From: Brenneria rubrifaciens | Lineage (GTDB): Bacteria > Pseudomonadota > Gammaproteobacteria > Enterobacterales > Enterobacteriaceae | Direction: 5' to 3' | DNA length: 64,000 nucleotides | NCBI RefSeq assembly: GCF_005484945.1 | Contig: NZ_CP034035.1 | Location: 1,798,001 to 1,862,000 of the forward strand | Part shown: piece by piece, positions 36,266 through 45,959 of the stretch | Position numbering within the stretch: the first letter of the stretch is position 1 | Layout of the letters: the number at the start of each line of letters is the position of its first letter | The notes under the pieces: generated by a model | Database searches by the model: none | Told to the model about the DNA's origin: nothing | Seen by the model: only the letters and a program-made list of their open reading frames with translations | Position numbers and translations under genes: made by a program

Positions 36266-37141
36266 ATGTGGAATTATTCTGAGAAGGTAAAAGAACATTT
36301 CTTCAATCCGCGTAATGCCCGTGTGGTAGAGCAAGCCAATGCGGTAGGCGATGTCGGTTCTCTCAGCTGTGGTGATGCTCTGCGACTGATGTTGCGGGTC
36401 GATCCCGAGAGCGAGGTGATCCGGGAAGCCGGATTCCAGACCTTTGGCTGCGGCAGCGCCATTGCTTCTTCTTCCGCGCTGACTGAACTGATTATCGGTA
36501 AAACGCTGGAAGAAGCCGCGCAAATTACCAACAAAGATATTGCCGATTATCTCGATGGTCTGCCGCCAGAAAAAATGCACTGTTCCGTCATGGGTCAGGA
36601 GGCTCTGCGCGTCGCGATTGCCGACTATCGTGGCGAAACGCTGGATGAGGATCATGAAGAGGGCGCGCTGATCTGTAAATGTTTCGCCGTTGACGAAGGG
36701 CAGATCAAACGGGCGGTGCTGACCAACGGACTGACATCGCTGGAAGAGGTCATCCAGTACACCAAAGCCGGCGGCGGCTGCACTGCCTGTCACGAAAAAA
36801 TCGAACAGACGCTGAGCAATATTCTGATTCTGGCCACCGCCGAAGCGCCGCCGGCGGCCGAGAGCGTAATAGAAAAAAGCCGGCAGTGGCTGGCGGTGGA
36901 AGAGGTGCTAGCCGGGCTGCGGCCGCATATTCAGATGGATGGCGGTGATATCACGCTGCTGGCGGTGACGGAAAACCAAGTGCGGGTTGCCCTGTCCGGT
37001 AGCTGTAATGGCTGCATGATGACGGATATGACGCTGGGCTGGCTGCAACAGAAACTGCTGGAGCGGCTGGGTTATTTTATCCGCGTGGTGGTGGATACGC
37101 CAGCCCCTGCCGGGGTCATTCTCCAGACTTCAGATATCTGA
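36266..37141 (+). CDS. nifU: NifU, Fe-S cluster scaffold for nitrogenase
   Basis: This 291-residue modular scaffold has an IscU-like N-terminal domain (Cys in [28 protein letters not shown]). A central 2Fe-2S domain follows ([13 protein letters not shown] and [11 protein letters not shown]), then a C-terminal Nfu domain ([21 protein letters not shown]). The ATG at 36266 follows GGGAG by 8 bases; the TTG frame start at 36245 is rejected. It lies 26 bases after the IscA-like gene. Confidence 0.96.
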   Translation: MWNYSEKVKEHFFNPRNARVVEQANAVGDVGSLSCGDALRLMLRVDPESEVIREAGFQTFGCGSAIASSSALTELIIGKTLEEAAQITNKDIADYLDGLPPEKMHCSVMGQEALRVAIADYRGETLDEDHEEGALICKCFAVDEGQIKRAVLTNGLTSLEEVIQYTKAGGGCTACHEKIEQTLSNILILATAEAPPAAESVIEKSRQWLAVEEVLAGLRPHIQMDGGDITLLAVTENQVRVALSGSCNGCMMTDMTLGWLQQKLLERLGYFIRVVVDTPAPAGVILQTSDI

Positions 37142-37152
37142 GGAACATGCCT

Positions 37153-38343
37153 ATGAAACCAATTTATCTGGATAACAACGCCACCACCCGCATTGATCCG
37201 ATGGTGCTGGAGGCCATGCTGCCATTTTTGCAGGATCACTATGGCAACCCGTCATCCATCCATGACTTCGGCGAGCCTTCCCGCCGGGCGTTGGCCCGCG
37301 CCCGCGAACAGGTGGCCAGTCTGCTGGGGGCGCATTACGACAGCGAAGTGATTTTTACCTCCTGCGCCACGGAAGCAACCTCTACCGCGATCCTCTCGGC
37401 GGTCGACGCGTTCCCAAGCCGGCGCGACATCATTACCACCGCCGTTGAACATCCGGCGACGCTGGCGGTGTGTGAACATCTGGCGCGCCAGGGTTATATC
37501 CTTCATCGGCTGGGGGTGAACGAACAAGGGGCGCTCGACATGGATGAGTACCGCGCCTTATTGCATGACGGCGTGGCGCTGGTGACCGCGATGTGGGCGA
37601 ACAACGAAACCGGCGTGGTGTTCCCGATCGAGCAAATGGCGCAGCTCGCCCACGAGCACGGCATTCTGTTCCACTGCGATGCCGTGCAGGCCATCGGCAA
37701 ACTGCCGGTGGCGGTCGCGGATTCCGGGATCGATATGCTTTCCTGCTCAGCGCACAAAATCCACGGTCCGAAAGGCGTCGGATGTCTGTGGCTGCGGCGC
37801 GGCACCCGCTTTCGGCCGCTGTTGCGCGGCGGACACCAGGAGCGCGGCCGCCGGGCGGGAACGGAAAATATCGCCGGGATTGTCGGCATGGGCATGGCGA
37901 GTGAATTGGCCGCGCTGCATCTGCCCATGATGACGGCCAGCATCGCGCCGCTGCGCGATCGGCTGGAGAGCGGATTACAGGATATCGCCGGCACTCGCGT
38001 GATGGGTGGCGGACAGCCGCGTACGCCGAATACGCTCAACATCGCTTTCGAATTTATTGAAGGCGAAGCCATTTTGCTGATGCTTAATCAGGTCGGTATC
38101 GCGGCATCGAGCGGCAGCGCCTGTACGTCCGGTTCGCTGGAGCCGTCCCATGTAATGCGGGCGATGGACATTCCCTATACCGCCGCGCACGGCAGCATTC
38201 GTTTTTCACTGTCGCGTTATACCCGCGAGCGGGAGATTAACTGTGTGCTGGAGCAACTGCCGTCGATCGTCGATCGGTTGCGGGCGCTGTCTCCGTACTG
38301 GCAACAGGATAAACCTGGCGCCTTCACCCCGGTGTGGGGTTAA
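37153..38343 (+). CDS. nifS: NifS, cysteine desulfurase for nitrogenase Fe-S assembly
   Basis: This 396-residue PLP enzyme takes sulfur from cysteine for NifU. The PLP lysine lies in SCSAHKIHGPKG (about residue 202). The catalytic Cys lies in ASSGSACTSGSLEPSH (about residue 326). I choose the ATG at 37153 (MKPIYLDNNATT) because AGGAA is 6 bases upstream; the ATG at 37147 is too close. It follows nifU by 11 bases. Confidence 0.96.
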   Translation: MKPIYLDNNATTRIDPMVLEAMLPFLQDHYGNPSSIHDFGEPSRRALARAREQVASLLGAHYDSEVIFTSCATEATSTAILSAVDAFPSRRDIITTAVEHPATLAVCEHLARQGYILHRLGVNEQGALDMDEYRALLHDGVALVTAMWANNETGVVFPIEQMAQLAHEHGILFHCDAVQAIGKLPVAVADSGIDMLSCSAHKIHGPKGVGCLWLRRGTRFRPLLRGGHQERGRRAGTENIAGIVGMGMASELAALHLPMMTASIAPLRDRLESGLQDIAGTRVMGGGQPRTPNTLNIAFEFIEGEAILLMLNQVGIAASSGSACTSGSLEPSHVMRAMDIPYTAAHGSIRFSLSRYTREREINCVLEQLPSIVDRLRALSPYWQQDKPGAFTPVWG

Positions 38344-38360
38344 TCAGGGAGGTTTCGCCC

Positions 38361-39506
38361 ATGCAAACCATTGTCGTTAATGACACCACGCTGCGCGATG
38401 GCGAACAAAGCCCCGGCGTCGCATTCAGCGCGGATGAAAAGTTGGCCATTGCGTCTTCTCTGGTCATGGCGGGCGTGCCTGAATTGGAGGTTGGCACGCC
38501 CGCCATGGGGGAAGAGGAGTGCGCCCGTATATATCGCGTCCGCCAGGCCTTGCCCGATGTCACCCTGATGGCCTGGTGCCGGTTGAATGAAGACGATATT
38601 CAGCGGGCGGCGGCGCTGGGGGTTGACTGGGTGGATATCTCTTTGCCGGTTTCCGCCTGTTTACGCCAGTACAAGGTCGGCCTGCCGTGGCCGGATATGC
38701 TGCGGCGCTTGGAGGATTTGACCCGGTATTCGCTGTCGCTGGGGCTTAAGGTGTGTATCGGCGGTGAAGATGCTTCACGCGCCAGCGAAGAGGATTTGGC
38801 GGCCGTGGCGCAGGTCGCCTGTCTGTCGGGGGCGCAACGCATGCGTTTCGCCGACACCCTGGGGTTACTCGATCCATTCTCCGCCGCCCGGCAGATTCAA
38901 CAACTGCGGCGTTACTGGTCGGGCGAACTGGAAATTCATGCGCATAACGATTTCGGCATGGCGACAGCGAATACACTGGCCGCCGTACGAGCAGGGGCGA
39001 CGCACGTCAGTACCACCGTTTTAGGGCTGGGAGAGCGGGCAGGCAACGCGGCGCTGGAGCAGGTGGTACTGGCGCTGTCACATACCCAACTGGGCGATAC
39101 GCACATCGATACCACCCAGTTACCCATGCTCTGTGAGTGGGTCGCTCGCGCGGCGGGGGAGACCATCCCCACGCGGCAACCGCTGGTGGGCGAACGGGTG
39201 TTTACCCATGAATCCGGCGTACACGTCGCCAGCTTATTGAAAGATGTCGAAAGTTACCAAAGTATTGCGCCACAGCGACTGGGCCGCCAGCATCAACTGG
39301 TGCTGGGAAAACACTCCGGGCGGCGGGCGCTGGAAACGGTGTTCGCGCAGCTTGGCATAACGGTGAGCGATACGCAGATCCCGCTGATTCAGCAGGCGTT
39401 ACGAATGTTCGCCGAAACCAGTAAACGCAGCCCCACGCTGGACGAGCTTTGGCAGTTGTATCAGGGGGCCGTGGAGATACCGACGCGGGCGATTAACGTG
39501 ATTTGA
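38361..39506 (+). CDS. nifV: NifV, homocitrate synthase
   Basis: This 382-residue enzyme makes homocitrate from acetyl-CoA and 2-oxoglutarate, the organic part of FeMo-cofactor. The active-site block NDTTLRDGEQSPGVAFS and the metal block EIHAHNDFGMA are clear. The ATG at 38361 has GGGAGG in front. The upstream extension from 38334 overlaps the nifS end and is rejected. Confidence 0.96.
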   Translation: MQTIVVNDTTLRDGEQSPGVAFSADEKLAIASSLVMAGVPELEVGTPAMGEEECARIYRVRQALPDVTLMAWCRLNEDDIQRAAALGVDWVDISLPVSACLRQYKVGLPWPDMLRRLEDLTRYSLSLGLKVCIGGEDASRASEEDLAAVAQVACLSGAQRMRFADTLGLLDPFSAARQIQQLRRYWSGELEIHAHNDFGMATANTLAAVRAGATHVSTTVLGLGERAGNAALEQVVLALSHTQLGDTHIDTTQLPMLCEWVARAAGETIPTRQPLVGERVFTHESGVHVASLLKDVESYQSIAPQRLGRQHQLVLGKHSGRRALETVFAQLGITVSDTQIPLIQQALRMFAETSKRSPTLDELWQLYQGAVEIPTRAINVI

Positions 39507-39571
39507 ACAACGGCTTTGAACAGGCCGCGCGAGGTTAACCGCTTAAAAACAGCGTGGTAAGGGGTAACGTT

Positions 39572-39919
39572 ATGGATTGGTTTGATGAACTGCCCGGCGT
39601 GGGGCAACTGGAAAATGCCGAAGACTTCCTGCGCTTTTTTGCCATCCCCTTTGACGCACAAGCCGTGCGGGTTCGGCATTTACACATTCTCCACGCCTTT
39701 AATCGCCGCTTGCGGCAATACAACCCGGCAGAGGAACCGGCGATGACGCCGCAACAACGCCAGCAGTTTCGCATGGATCAGGTTCAGTCCATGTTGCGGG
39801 AAAGTTATCTGCATGTCGTGAGCGGCGAATTACGCGATCGCTCGGATCTGAAAGTCTATCAACGTACCGTCCGCTGTTTTATTCCCTGGCTGTTGCTGGA
39901 TGAAGGAGAAACGACATGA
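39572..39919 (+). CDS. nifW: NifW, nitrogenase protection/stabilising protein
   Basis: This 115-residue protein starts MDWFDELPGVGQLENAEDFL and matches NifW in length and position between nifV and nifZ. It is thought to interact with the MoFe protein and limit oxygen damage. Its end overlaps nifZ by 4 bases. Confidence 0.93.
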   Translation: MDWFDELPGVGQLENAEDFLRFFAIPFDAQAVRVRHLHILHAFNRRLRQYNPAEEPAMTPQQRQQFRMDQVQSMLRESYLHVVSGELRDRSDLKVYQRTVRCFIPWLLLDEGETT

Positions 39920-40362
39920 AACCGCAATTTGCGTTTGGCGAGGCGGTGCGGGTTATCAGGAGCGTGCGCAACGACGGCACCTTTCCGAATAAGGCGCGCG
40001 GCGAACTGCTGGTGCGGCGCGGCACTATTGGCTTTGTGCGTGAATGGGGCACGTTTTTGCAGGATAACATCATCTATCAGGTTCATTTTGTTGATGATGA
40101 CCGTATCGTCGGGTGCCGTGAAAACGAATTGATTCCCGCCAGCGCGCCGTGGGTGGATGGCGCTTTTCAATACGGCGACTGGGTTTCCGCTTCAATGATC
40201 CTGACGACCGATCACCATATCCGCGTGCAGGCCGGAGACGTGGGTCAGGTCATGGGGGTTGAACACGATACTCAACCGATGCAGTTTATCGTTTTATTCG
40301 GCGGCACGTTGTTGCAGGTGCCGGCGCATGCGCTGGAGGCGATTGAAAGTGAGCGCCTGTAA
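39916..40362 (+). CDS. nifZ: NifZ, P-cluster maturation factor
   Basis: This 148-residue protein has the two SH3-like repeats of NifZ (about residues 8-75, FGEAVRVIRSVRNDGTFPN and RRGTIGFVREWG; and about 85-145). NifZ acts in formation of the second P-cluster of NifDK. It overlaps nifW by 4 bases and nifM by 14 bases. Confidence 0.94.
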   Translation: MKPQFAFGEAVRVIRSVRNDGTFPNKARGELLVRRGTIGFVREWGTFLQDNIIYQVHFVDDDRIVGCRENELIPASAPWVDGAFQYGDWVSASMILTTDHHIRVQAGDVGQVMGVEHDTQPMQFIVLFGGTLLQVPAHALEAIESERL

Positions 40363-41218
40363 CGTCGAAACGCTCGCCATGTGGCAGCGTTATTCCCGTC
40401 TCAAACTCGCTTTATCATTGCATCAGTGCCTGCCGTGGCAACAAACGGCAGAGCAGCGGGATCGGTTTGCCAATCAACTGGCGCGTCAGTGGAAACTGGA
40501 GCTGGCCATCCGCGAGCAGGCTGAGCAACAGCGGATTCGGCCGGATGAAAACGGCATAATGCACGCGCAATATGCTCTGCGTGCCTTTTTCGACGATGAA
40601 TCCTCCTGGCGGGCCGCTTTGCAGCAGGCGGGTATTGATGACGCTGGGTTGTTACAGGCGCTGGCGCATGAGGCGACATTAACGGCCGTGCTGGATGCCG
40701 TCGCCGATGAAGCGCCGCCGGTGAGCGAGGCTGAGGTTGAAACCTGGTATCAGCGGAATGCGTATCGCTTTCAGCAACCGGAAAAACGTCTGGTGCATCA
40801 CTTGCTGCTGGTGATTGACGAGGCGCGGGCCGATTCAGCGCGTGAGGCTGTCGCCGATCGTATGGCGACGCTGCAACGCCGGTTACTGATGAACCCTTGC
40901 CGTTTCCCTCGTCTGGCCGCGCGCTTTTCCGAATGCCCGACGGCGTTGGAAGGGGGTAGACTGGGCTGGATAAAGCGCGGCTTGCTTTACCCGGAATTGG
41001 ATGCGGTGCTTTTCTCCATGGAAACGGATACGTTCAGCCCGATAGTGGAAACGACGATGGGGCTGCATATTCTGTGGTGTGAAGCGATCCGTCCGGCGCA
41101 AGCGGCGCCGAAAGCGCAGGCGCTTATGCAAATTCGCGAGCAATGGCAGGAAGCCCGCCGCCAGCGGTATCAGCGCCACTGGCTGGCGGAAATAATCAAC
41201 ACCCCGTTTATTGTGTAA
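40349..41218 (+). CDS. nifM: NifM, peptidyl-prolyl isomerase for NifH maturation
   Basis: This 289-residue protein has a helical N-terminal half and a C-terminal parvulin-type domain (about residues 160-255, EKRLVHHLLLVIDEA and LEGGRLGWIKRGLLYPELD). It closely resembles Klebsiella NifM, which is needed for active NifH. The GTG at 40349 follows GGAGG by 9 bases and overlaps nifZ. The ATG at 40379 (MWQRYSRLK) is an alternative nearer the Klebsiella length. It ends the operon. Confidence 0.93.
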   Translation: MSACNVETLAMWQRYSRLKLALSLHQCLPWQQTAEQRDRFANQLARQWKLELAIREQAEQQRIRPDENGIMHAQYALRAFFDDESSWRAALQQAGIDDAGLLQALAHEATLTAVLDAVADEAPPVSEAEVETWYQRNAYRFQQPEKRLVHHLLLVIDEARADSAREAVADRMATLQRRLLMNPCRFPRLAARFSECPTALEGGRLGWIKRGLLYPELDAVLFSMETDTFSPIVETTMGLHILWCEAIRPAQAAPKAQALMQIREQWQEARRQRYQRHWLAEIINTPFIV

Positions 41219-41252
41219 GGTCAGCGTCATTTCGTGAATGGCCCCTCTTACG

Positions 41253-41273
41253 CCAGAGGCAAACAACCTCTGG
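41253..41273. terminator. Hairpin between nifM and nifF (convergent operons)
   Basis: CCAGAGG and CCTCTGG form a 7-base stem with a CAAACAA loop in the gap between the convergent nifM and nifF ends. A short T-rich run (TTAATTT) follows on the plus side. Confidence 0.55.
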
Positions 41274-41333
41274 CCCGGTGTTAATTTCTGAGTGGGATAT
41301 TAAGAGACAAGTTAAGGGGCAAAGCGAACTCCT

Positions 41334-41861
41334 TCAAAACGCGGCCTGAAGCTGGCTGACCCACTGCGTCACGCGTTCCTCGGTGAGATCCGGCTGGTTG
41401 TCCTGATCCAGAACCAGACCGACGAAGCTGCCGCCTTCCAGTGCGGCGGAATCGATAAACGTATAGCCTTCGGCCGGCCACGCGCCGATGATGTTGGCGC
41501 CGGCTTCGCTGACGATGTCGTAAAGCTCACCAAGCGCGCTGACAAAAGCATCGGGATAGGCGACCTGATCGCCGAGTCCGAATAGCGCCACCGTTTTGCC
41601 GCTGAGGTCGGCATTCGCCAGATCGTCGGCCACTTCAGCCCATGACTCGCTCATACATTCAGCCGCCAGACCGGGAAGTTGCCCGTCTCCCAGCGTGGGG
41701 GTGCCAAGAATCAAAATGTCATAAGCCAGCAGATCGTCGATTGACGCACGGTTGATATTGACTGGATCAGCCGCCTGATCCCCCAGTTTTTGCTGGATCA
41801 GTTTTGCAACCTTACGCGTTTTGCCGGTATCAGTACCGAAGAAAATGCCGATAGTACTCAT
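41334..41861 (-). CDS. nifF: NifF, flavodoxin electron donor to NifH
   Basis: This 175-residue long-chain flavodoxin has the FMN phosphate loop FFGTDTGKTRKVAK near residue 8 and the loop block LGTPTLGDGQLPGL near residue 53. It carries low-potential electrons to NifH. It is the last gene of the rnf operon on the minus strand, 45 bases after rnfH. I see no sigma-54 element directly before it, so it likely depends on the rnfA promoter. Confidence 0.95.
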   Translation of the reverse strand: MSTIGIFFGTDTGKTRKVAKLIQQKLGDQAADPVNINRASIDDLLAYDILILGTPTLGDGQLPGLAAECMSESWAEVADDLANADLSGKTVALFGLGDQVAYPDAFVSALGELYDIVSEAGANIIGAWPAEGYTFIDSAALEGGSFVGLVLDQDNQPDLTEERVTQWVSQLQAAF

Positions 41862-41906
41862 GGTTTACGTTCTCCTAAACAGGACGCTGGAAAAGGATGG
41901 TTTAAA

Positions 41907-42167
41907 TTAGGCTTCATCGTCGTCCGCTTCTTGGACGGGACGTTCAATCGGCAGGTAGATTTCCACCCGATCGCCTTCATGCACTTCGCTGTCTGCGGGG
42001 CACAGGCGTCCGAAAACGCCCATGCGGTGTACATCCGGGTCGAGCCAGGGAAACAGCGCCGGTAAGGGAGAGGCCAGAAACGCCTCGCGCAGCGTGACGG
42101 GCGCAGGCAGATCCATCTCGATACAGCGGCTTTGGTCGCCGTTAACATGGGCTATAGTGAATTTCAT
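41907..42167 (-). CDS. rnfH: RnfH family small protein of the rnf operon
   Basis: This 86-residue ubiquitin-like-fold protein starts MKFTIAHVNGDQSRCIEMD and has an acidic tail (QEADDDEA). The ATG at 42167 follows GGAGG; a longer frame from 42194 is rejected. It overlaps rnfE by 4 bases. RnfH is found with nif-linked rnf operons; its exact role in the complex is not settled. Confidence 0.9.
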   Translation of the reverse strand: MKFTIAHVNGDQSRCIEMDLPAPVTLREAFLASPLPALFPWLDPDVHRMGVFGRLCPADSEVHEGDRVEIYLPIERPVQEADDDEA

Positions 42168-42901
42168 CGGCAACCTCCGCATCCTGTGCCGCAACCGGCG
42201 CCGGCCCCCGCCTCTTTTTTTAGTACGTCAGTGCCGAAGCGCAGCACTTTCACCCCGCGGATACCCGCCAGCACAAAACCCATCACCACAAAACCGCCGG
42301 GCGGCAGCAGCATCAGAATAAAGCCGTCATACTCAGGCAGCAGATGCATTTCCAGAAAACGAAAGGTCGGCCCCAGCAGTTGTTCCGCGCCGCTGAATAG
42401 CGTACCGCTGCCGATAATCTCGCGAATTGCGCCCATTGACGTCAGGCCGAGGGTAAACCCCAATCCCGTCGACATGCCGTCAAGCGTGGCGGCGATCGGC
42501 GGATTGTGGGCGGCAAAGGATTCCGCCCGCCCCAGCAGGGCGCAGTTGGCCACAATCAGCGGAATAAACAACCCAAGAATTTTGTGCAGATCATGCATCC
42601 AGGCATTCATCGACAGATCGAGCACCGTCACCAGGCTGGAGATGATTAGGATATAAACCGGGATACGGATCTGGTTGGGCGTCAGATGGCGCAGCAGCGA
42701 CACCAGCAGATTGGCCCCCGCCAGCACCGCGGTGGTCATGATGCCCATCCCGAAACCGTTGGTGGCGGTGGTGGTCACCGCCATCAGCGGACACAGACCG
42801 AGGATCTGTACATAGGTGATATTGTTGGTCCAGATCCCGCCGACCAGAATATCCCGGTAGGCGGGCCGGGCCACTGGCGCAGTGGCGGTAACGTCACTCA
42901 T
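42164..42901 (-). CDS. rnfE: RnfE, membrane subunit of the Rnf complex
   Basis: This 245-residue protein has about six membrane helices and family blocks LGLCPLMAVTTTATNGFGMG and PLIVANCALLGRAE. It pairs with RnfA in the membrane core of Rnf. The C-terminus is Gly/Cys-rich (GAGAGCGTGCGGCR), an unusual tail with three cysteines that could bind metal. It overlaps rnfG by 8 bases. Confidence 0.93.
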   Translation of the reverse strand: MSDVTATAPVARPAYRDILVGGIWTNNITYVQILGLCPLMAVTTTATNGFGMGIMTTAVLAGANLLVSLLRHLTPNQIRIPVYILIISSLVTVLDLSMNAWMHDLHKILGLFIPLIVANCALLGRAESFAAHNPPIAATLDGMSTGLGFTLGLTSMGAIREIIGSGTLFSGAEQLLGPTFRFLEMHLLPEYDGFILMLLPPGGFVVMGFVLAGIRGVKVLRFGTDVLKKEAGAGAGCGTGCGGCR

Positions 42902-43544
42902 TGGCTTTCTCCTCCGTTAACCCAAGCAATTCGGTACGGTGGCGCTGGAACAGTTGCAGCGTCCGGTGCACGGCTTTCACCACGGCGCGCGGGGTAATGG
43001 TGGCGCCGGTGAACGCGTCGAAATCGCCGCCGTCTTTTTTGACCGCCCACTGTTTTTCCGTGGTGTTTTGCAGGGATTTGCCATTAAACCCCAGAATCCA
43101 GTTACCGTGGCTCAGTTCGATTTTGTCGCCCAACCCCGGCGTTTCCGTATGGGAGATGACCCGCACGCCGGTCAGCTCGCCGTCGGCATCGATGCCAATA
43201 AGCAGGCTGATGATGCCGCTGTAACCTTTCTCGCCGGCAAACATCACCAGGCCGCTGGGTTTGCCTTGCTGACTGGCCCGATAAACGCGTACCGGCATGC
43301 CATCCAGCGTTAACGTGACCTCGCTGTCGCTGAGCGGATTGTCATGCAGCGTATCGGGGAAGACCGCGGCGAGCTGACGCTGGGTATCCTCCTCGCGGCG
43401 CAGCTCAATCTCGGCATAGGTCACCCACCACGCGCCCGCAATCATCAGGCTGATTAGCAGGGTAAAGGTTCCGAGCAGCAGACTCAGACTGACGGGATGA
43501 CTGCGGGGCGGCCAACGCAGTCTGCTTTGTGAGGCGGAGGCCAT
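42894..43544 (-). CDS. rnfG: RnfG, covalent FMN subunit of the Rnf complex
   Basis: This 216-residue protein has one N-terminal membrane helix (about residues 18-40) and a periplasmic FMN-binding domain. The FMN-bearing Thr lies in DAFTGATITPRAVV near residue 180. The ATG at 43544 follows AAGGAG; the extension to 43574 is rejected. It starts 1 base after the end of rnfD. Confidence 0.94.
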   Translation of the reverse strand: MASASQSRLRWPPRSHPVSLSLLLGTFTLLISLMIAGAWWVTYAEIELRREEDTQRQLAAVFPDTLHDNPLSDSEVTLTLDGMPVRVYRASQQGKPSGLVMFAGEKGYSGIISLLIGIDADGELTGVRVISHTETPGLGDKIELSHGNWILGFNGKSLQNTTEKQWAVKKDGGDFDAFTGATITPRAVVKAVHRTLQLFQRHRTELLGLTEEKANE

Positions 43545-43545
43545 G

Positions 43546-44517
43546 TTATTTCTCCTTCTGTGTCCGATAGCCATAGGCCCGCGGACGCGTCCAGCTATCG
43601 ATCAACGGGGTAATAGCGTTCACCAGCAGAACGGCAAAGGCGACGCCTTCGGGATAATTGCCGAAGCTGCGAATGGCCCAAACCAGAAAACCCGCCAGCG
43701 CGCCGTAATACAGACGGCCGCGCGGACTACCCGGCCCAGTGACCGGATCGGTGATGATAAAGACGGCGCCCAGCATTAACCCGCCGGTGGTAAGCTGCGC
43801 CAGCGGCGGCAAAATGGATTGCGGCGCGATAAGCCATTGGATCAGCCCCGGCGACAGGCAGCCGACCAGCATGGCGACCGGGGCATGCCAACTGAACACC
43901 CGCTGTTGCAATAACCACAGGCCGCCCAGCGCCAACAGCAAGGTGGAGGTTTCGCCGAAGCTGCCGTTATGCGTGCCCATCAGCGCGTTTTCCCATGAGA
44001 ACGTGGCCGACGCCTGTTCCCGAAACGCGCCGAGCAAGGTGGCGCTGGTGGTGCCGTCGGTGTGGAGAGAGTAGACCTCACCGTTCCAGAACTCGGTGGG
44101 GACGACCCAGTGCGTCATCTGTACCGGGAAAGCAATCAGCACCACGACGCGCGCCAGCATTGCCGGATTGAACAGATTTTGTCCCAGGCCGCCATAAATA
44201 TGCTTACCCAGCAGGATGGCGACCGCCGAGCCAAACGCGCCCAACCAAAGCGGCGCATGGGGCGGCAGGCTGAGGGCAAACAGCAGGGCGGTCAGCAAGG
44301 CGCTGCCGTCAAATACGTGGCCGAGCGATACCGGGTTGACTCGCAGGCACCATGCTTCACACAGCAACGCCGTGATAATGCAGGTGAATATCAGCATCAA
44401 CGCGGGTGCGCCGAACTGGATAACCCCCAGTAAAATCGCCGGCATCAGCGCCAGATTCACTTTATACATCAGGTTCTGGGTACTGAGCCCTTGATGAACG
44501 TGAGGTGATGTCAGCAT
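43546..44517 (-). CDS. rnfD: RnfD, covalent FMN membrane subunit of the Rnf complex
   Basis: This 323-residue protein has about eight membrane helices. The FMN-attachment region is TDGTTSATLLGAFRE near residue 155, and the block DPVTGPGSPRGRLYYGALAG is near residue 258. RnfD couples electron flow to ion transport. It overlaps rnfC by 7 bases. Confidence 0.95.
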   Translation of the reverse strand: MLTSPHVHQGLSTQNLMYKVNLALMPAILLGVIQFGAPALMLIFTCIITALLCEAWCLRVNPVSLGHVFDGSALLTALLFALSLPPHAPLWLGAFGSAVAILLGKHIYGGLGQNLFNPAMLARVVVLIAFPVQMTHWVVPTEFWNGEVYSLHTDGTTSATLLGAFREQASATFSWENALMGTHNGSFGETSTLLLALGGLWLLQQRVFSWHAPVAMLVGCLSPGLIQWLIAPQSILPPLAQLTTGGLMLGAVFIITDPVTGPGSPRGRLYYGALAGFLVWAIRSFGNYPEGVAFAVLLVNAITPLIDSWTRPRAYGYRTQKEK

Positions 44518-45959
44518 GCGGAACCCTCCATCGGCGCATCTGGCGTAACGTTACGGCGGCGGGACGGTTTGGCCGCTTTCGCCGCGGCTCTTTCGGCGGC
44601 TTCGCGGGTAAGACGCGCTTGCCGCCGCAGACTGTTGGCGCTGGCGCGCTGCATTTTATTTTCCCGGCGCTGTTCCAGCCGTAATTGTTGTTGTCCCCAG
44701 TCGAAAAACTGGGTCAGCGGCAGGACGGCGGGACAGACCCATGAGCAGGAGCCGCAAAGTAAACAACTGTTCAGCCCCAGATCGCGCGCGTTATTCAGTT
44801 CGTTGATCTTCAACTCGGCCAGCATCGCCAGCGGCGGCAACCCCATCGGACAGGCATCCACACAGCGGCCGCAGCGTAAACAGGCGCTGCTGTGCGGCTG
44901 GGGAATTTCGTCCTCGGTCAGCAGCAGCAACCCGCTGGTGCCTTTGGTGATGGGGGCGTTCAGATCGGTTGTGGCGCGGCCCATCATCGGCCCGCCTAAA
45001 ATCATCCGCGCCGGTGTGCTTTTCAGCCCGCCGCAGGCGGCAATAATGGTGTTGATCGGCGTACCGATCGGCACCAGCAGATTGCCGGGTTGTTCAATGG
45101 CCCGGCCGCTGACGGTAATGACCCGATGGGTCAGGGGCTGGCGAAAACGGATAGCCTGGAAGATGGCGATACAGGTGCCGACGTTTTGAACCAGTACGCC
45201 CATCTCCGGTGAGCGTTTATTGTGGGGGATCTGCTTTCCGGTTACCGCCTCAATCAGTTGCTTGGCGGAGCCCATCGGGTAGAGAGACGGCAGCGCGACC
45301 ACATCGATGTCGGGTTCGTTCAGACACAGCCGATCGAGGCGTAAAATGGCCCCACGCTTGTTGTCTTCAATCCCGATGTAGACCTGACGCGCTTTGGTGA
45401 GCTGTTGCAGGTAGCGAATCCCGCCGATCAGAAATTCCGCCTGTTCCTGCATCATTCGTTCGTCAGCGGTGATATAGGGTTCGCACTCGCCGCCGTTAAT
45501 GATCAGATAGTTGATTTCGTGGCGCATCGCCAGACGGATTTTATCGGCTGCCGGGAACATGGCGCCGCCCATACCAACAATACCGGCCTGGGCGATGAGC
45601 GCTAGCATTCTGTCGGCGCTGTCGTCTTCCGTGGTTGCCAGCCGACTGACGTTGGATGTGGCCGGCAACGTCCGCAACGCGATATACCCGGTATCGCCGG
45701 TCACGATTTCCGTTACGATCGCATTGGCGGGACTGTGTATCGGGGCCGACATCCGGCCGAACGGCTGAGCCAGACACTGACCCTTAGTGACAGTGTCACC
45801 TATGCTGACCGCGGGAATAGCGGGCGCGCCCGTGTGCTGGCGCAACGGCAGCATCAGTTTCTCCGGCATGGGAAGGGAGCGAATAACCTGTTCGCGGGTT
45901 AAGGATTTATGGCTATAAGGACGAATGCCGCCATGAGGTGTCGTGAGAGCTTTAAGCAT
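44511..45959 (-). CDS. rnfC: RnfC, NADH and 4Fe-4S subunit of the Rnf complex
   Basis: This 482-residue protein has a glycine-rich nucleotide/flavin region (GIVGMGGAMFPAADKI near residue 129) and two C-terminal 4Fe-4S motifs (CLRCGRCVDACPMG and CLLCGSCSWVCPAVLP). The C-terminal tail is short and Arg/Ala-rich, unlike the long repeats of E. coli RsxC. It overlaps rnfB by 8 bases. Confidence 0.95.
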   Translation of the reverse strand: MLKALTTPHGGIRPYSHKSLTREQVIRSLPMPEKLMLPLRQHTGAPAIPAVSIGDTVTKGQCLAQPFGRMSAPIHSPANAIVTEIVTGDTGYIALRTLPATSNVSRLATTEDDSADRMLALIAQAGIVGMGGAMFPAADKIRLAMRHEINYLIINGGECEPYITADERMMQEQAEFLIGGIRYLQQLTKARQVYIGIEDNKRGAILRLDRLCLNEPDIDVVALPSLYPMGSAKQLIEAVTGKQIPHNKRSPEMGVLVQNVGTCIAIFQAIRFRQPLTHRVITVSGRAIEQPGNLLVPIGTPINTIIAACGGLKSTPARMILGGPMMGRATTDLNAPITKGTSGLLLLTEDEIPQPHSSACLRCGRCVDACPMGLPPLAMLAELKINELNNARDLGLNSCLLCGSCSWVCPAVLPLTQFFDWGQQQLRLEQRRENKMQRASANSLRRQARLTREAAERAAAKAAKPSRRRNVTPDAPMEGSAC

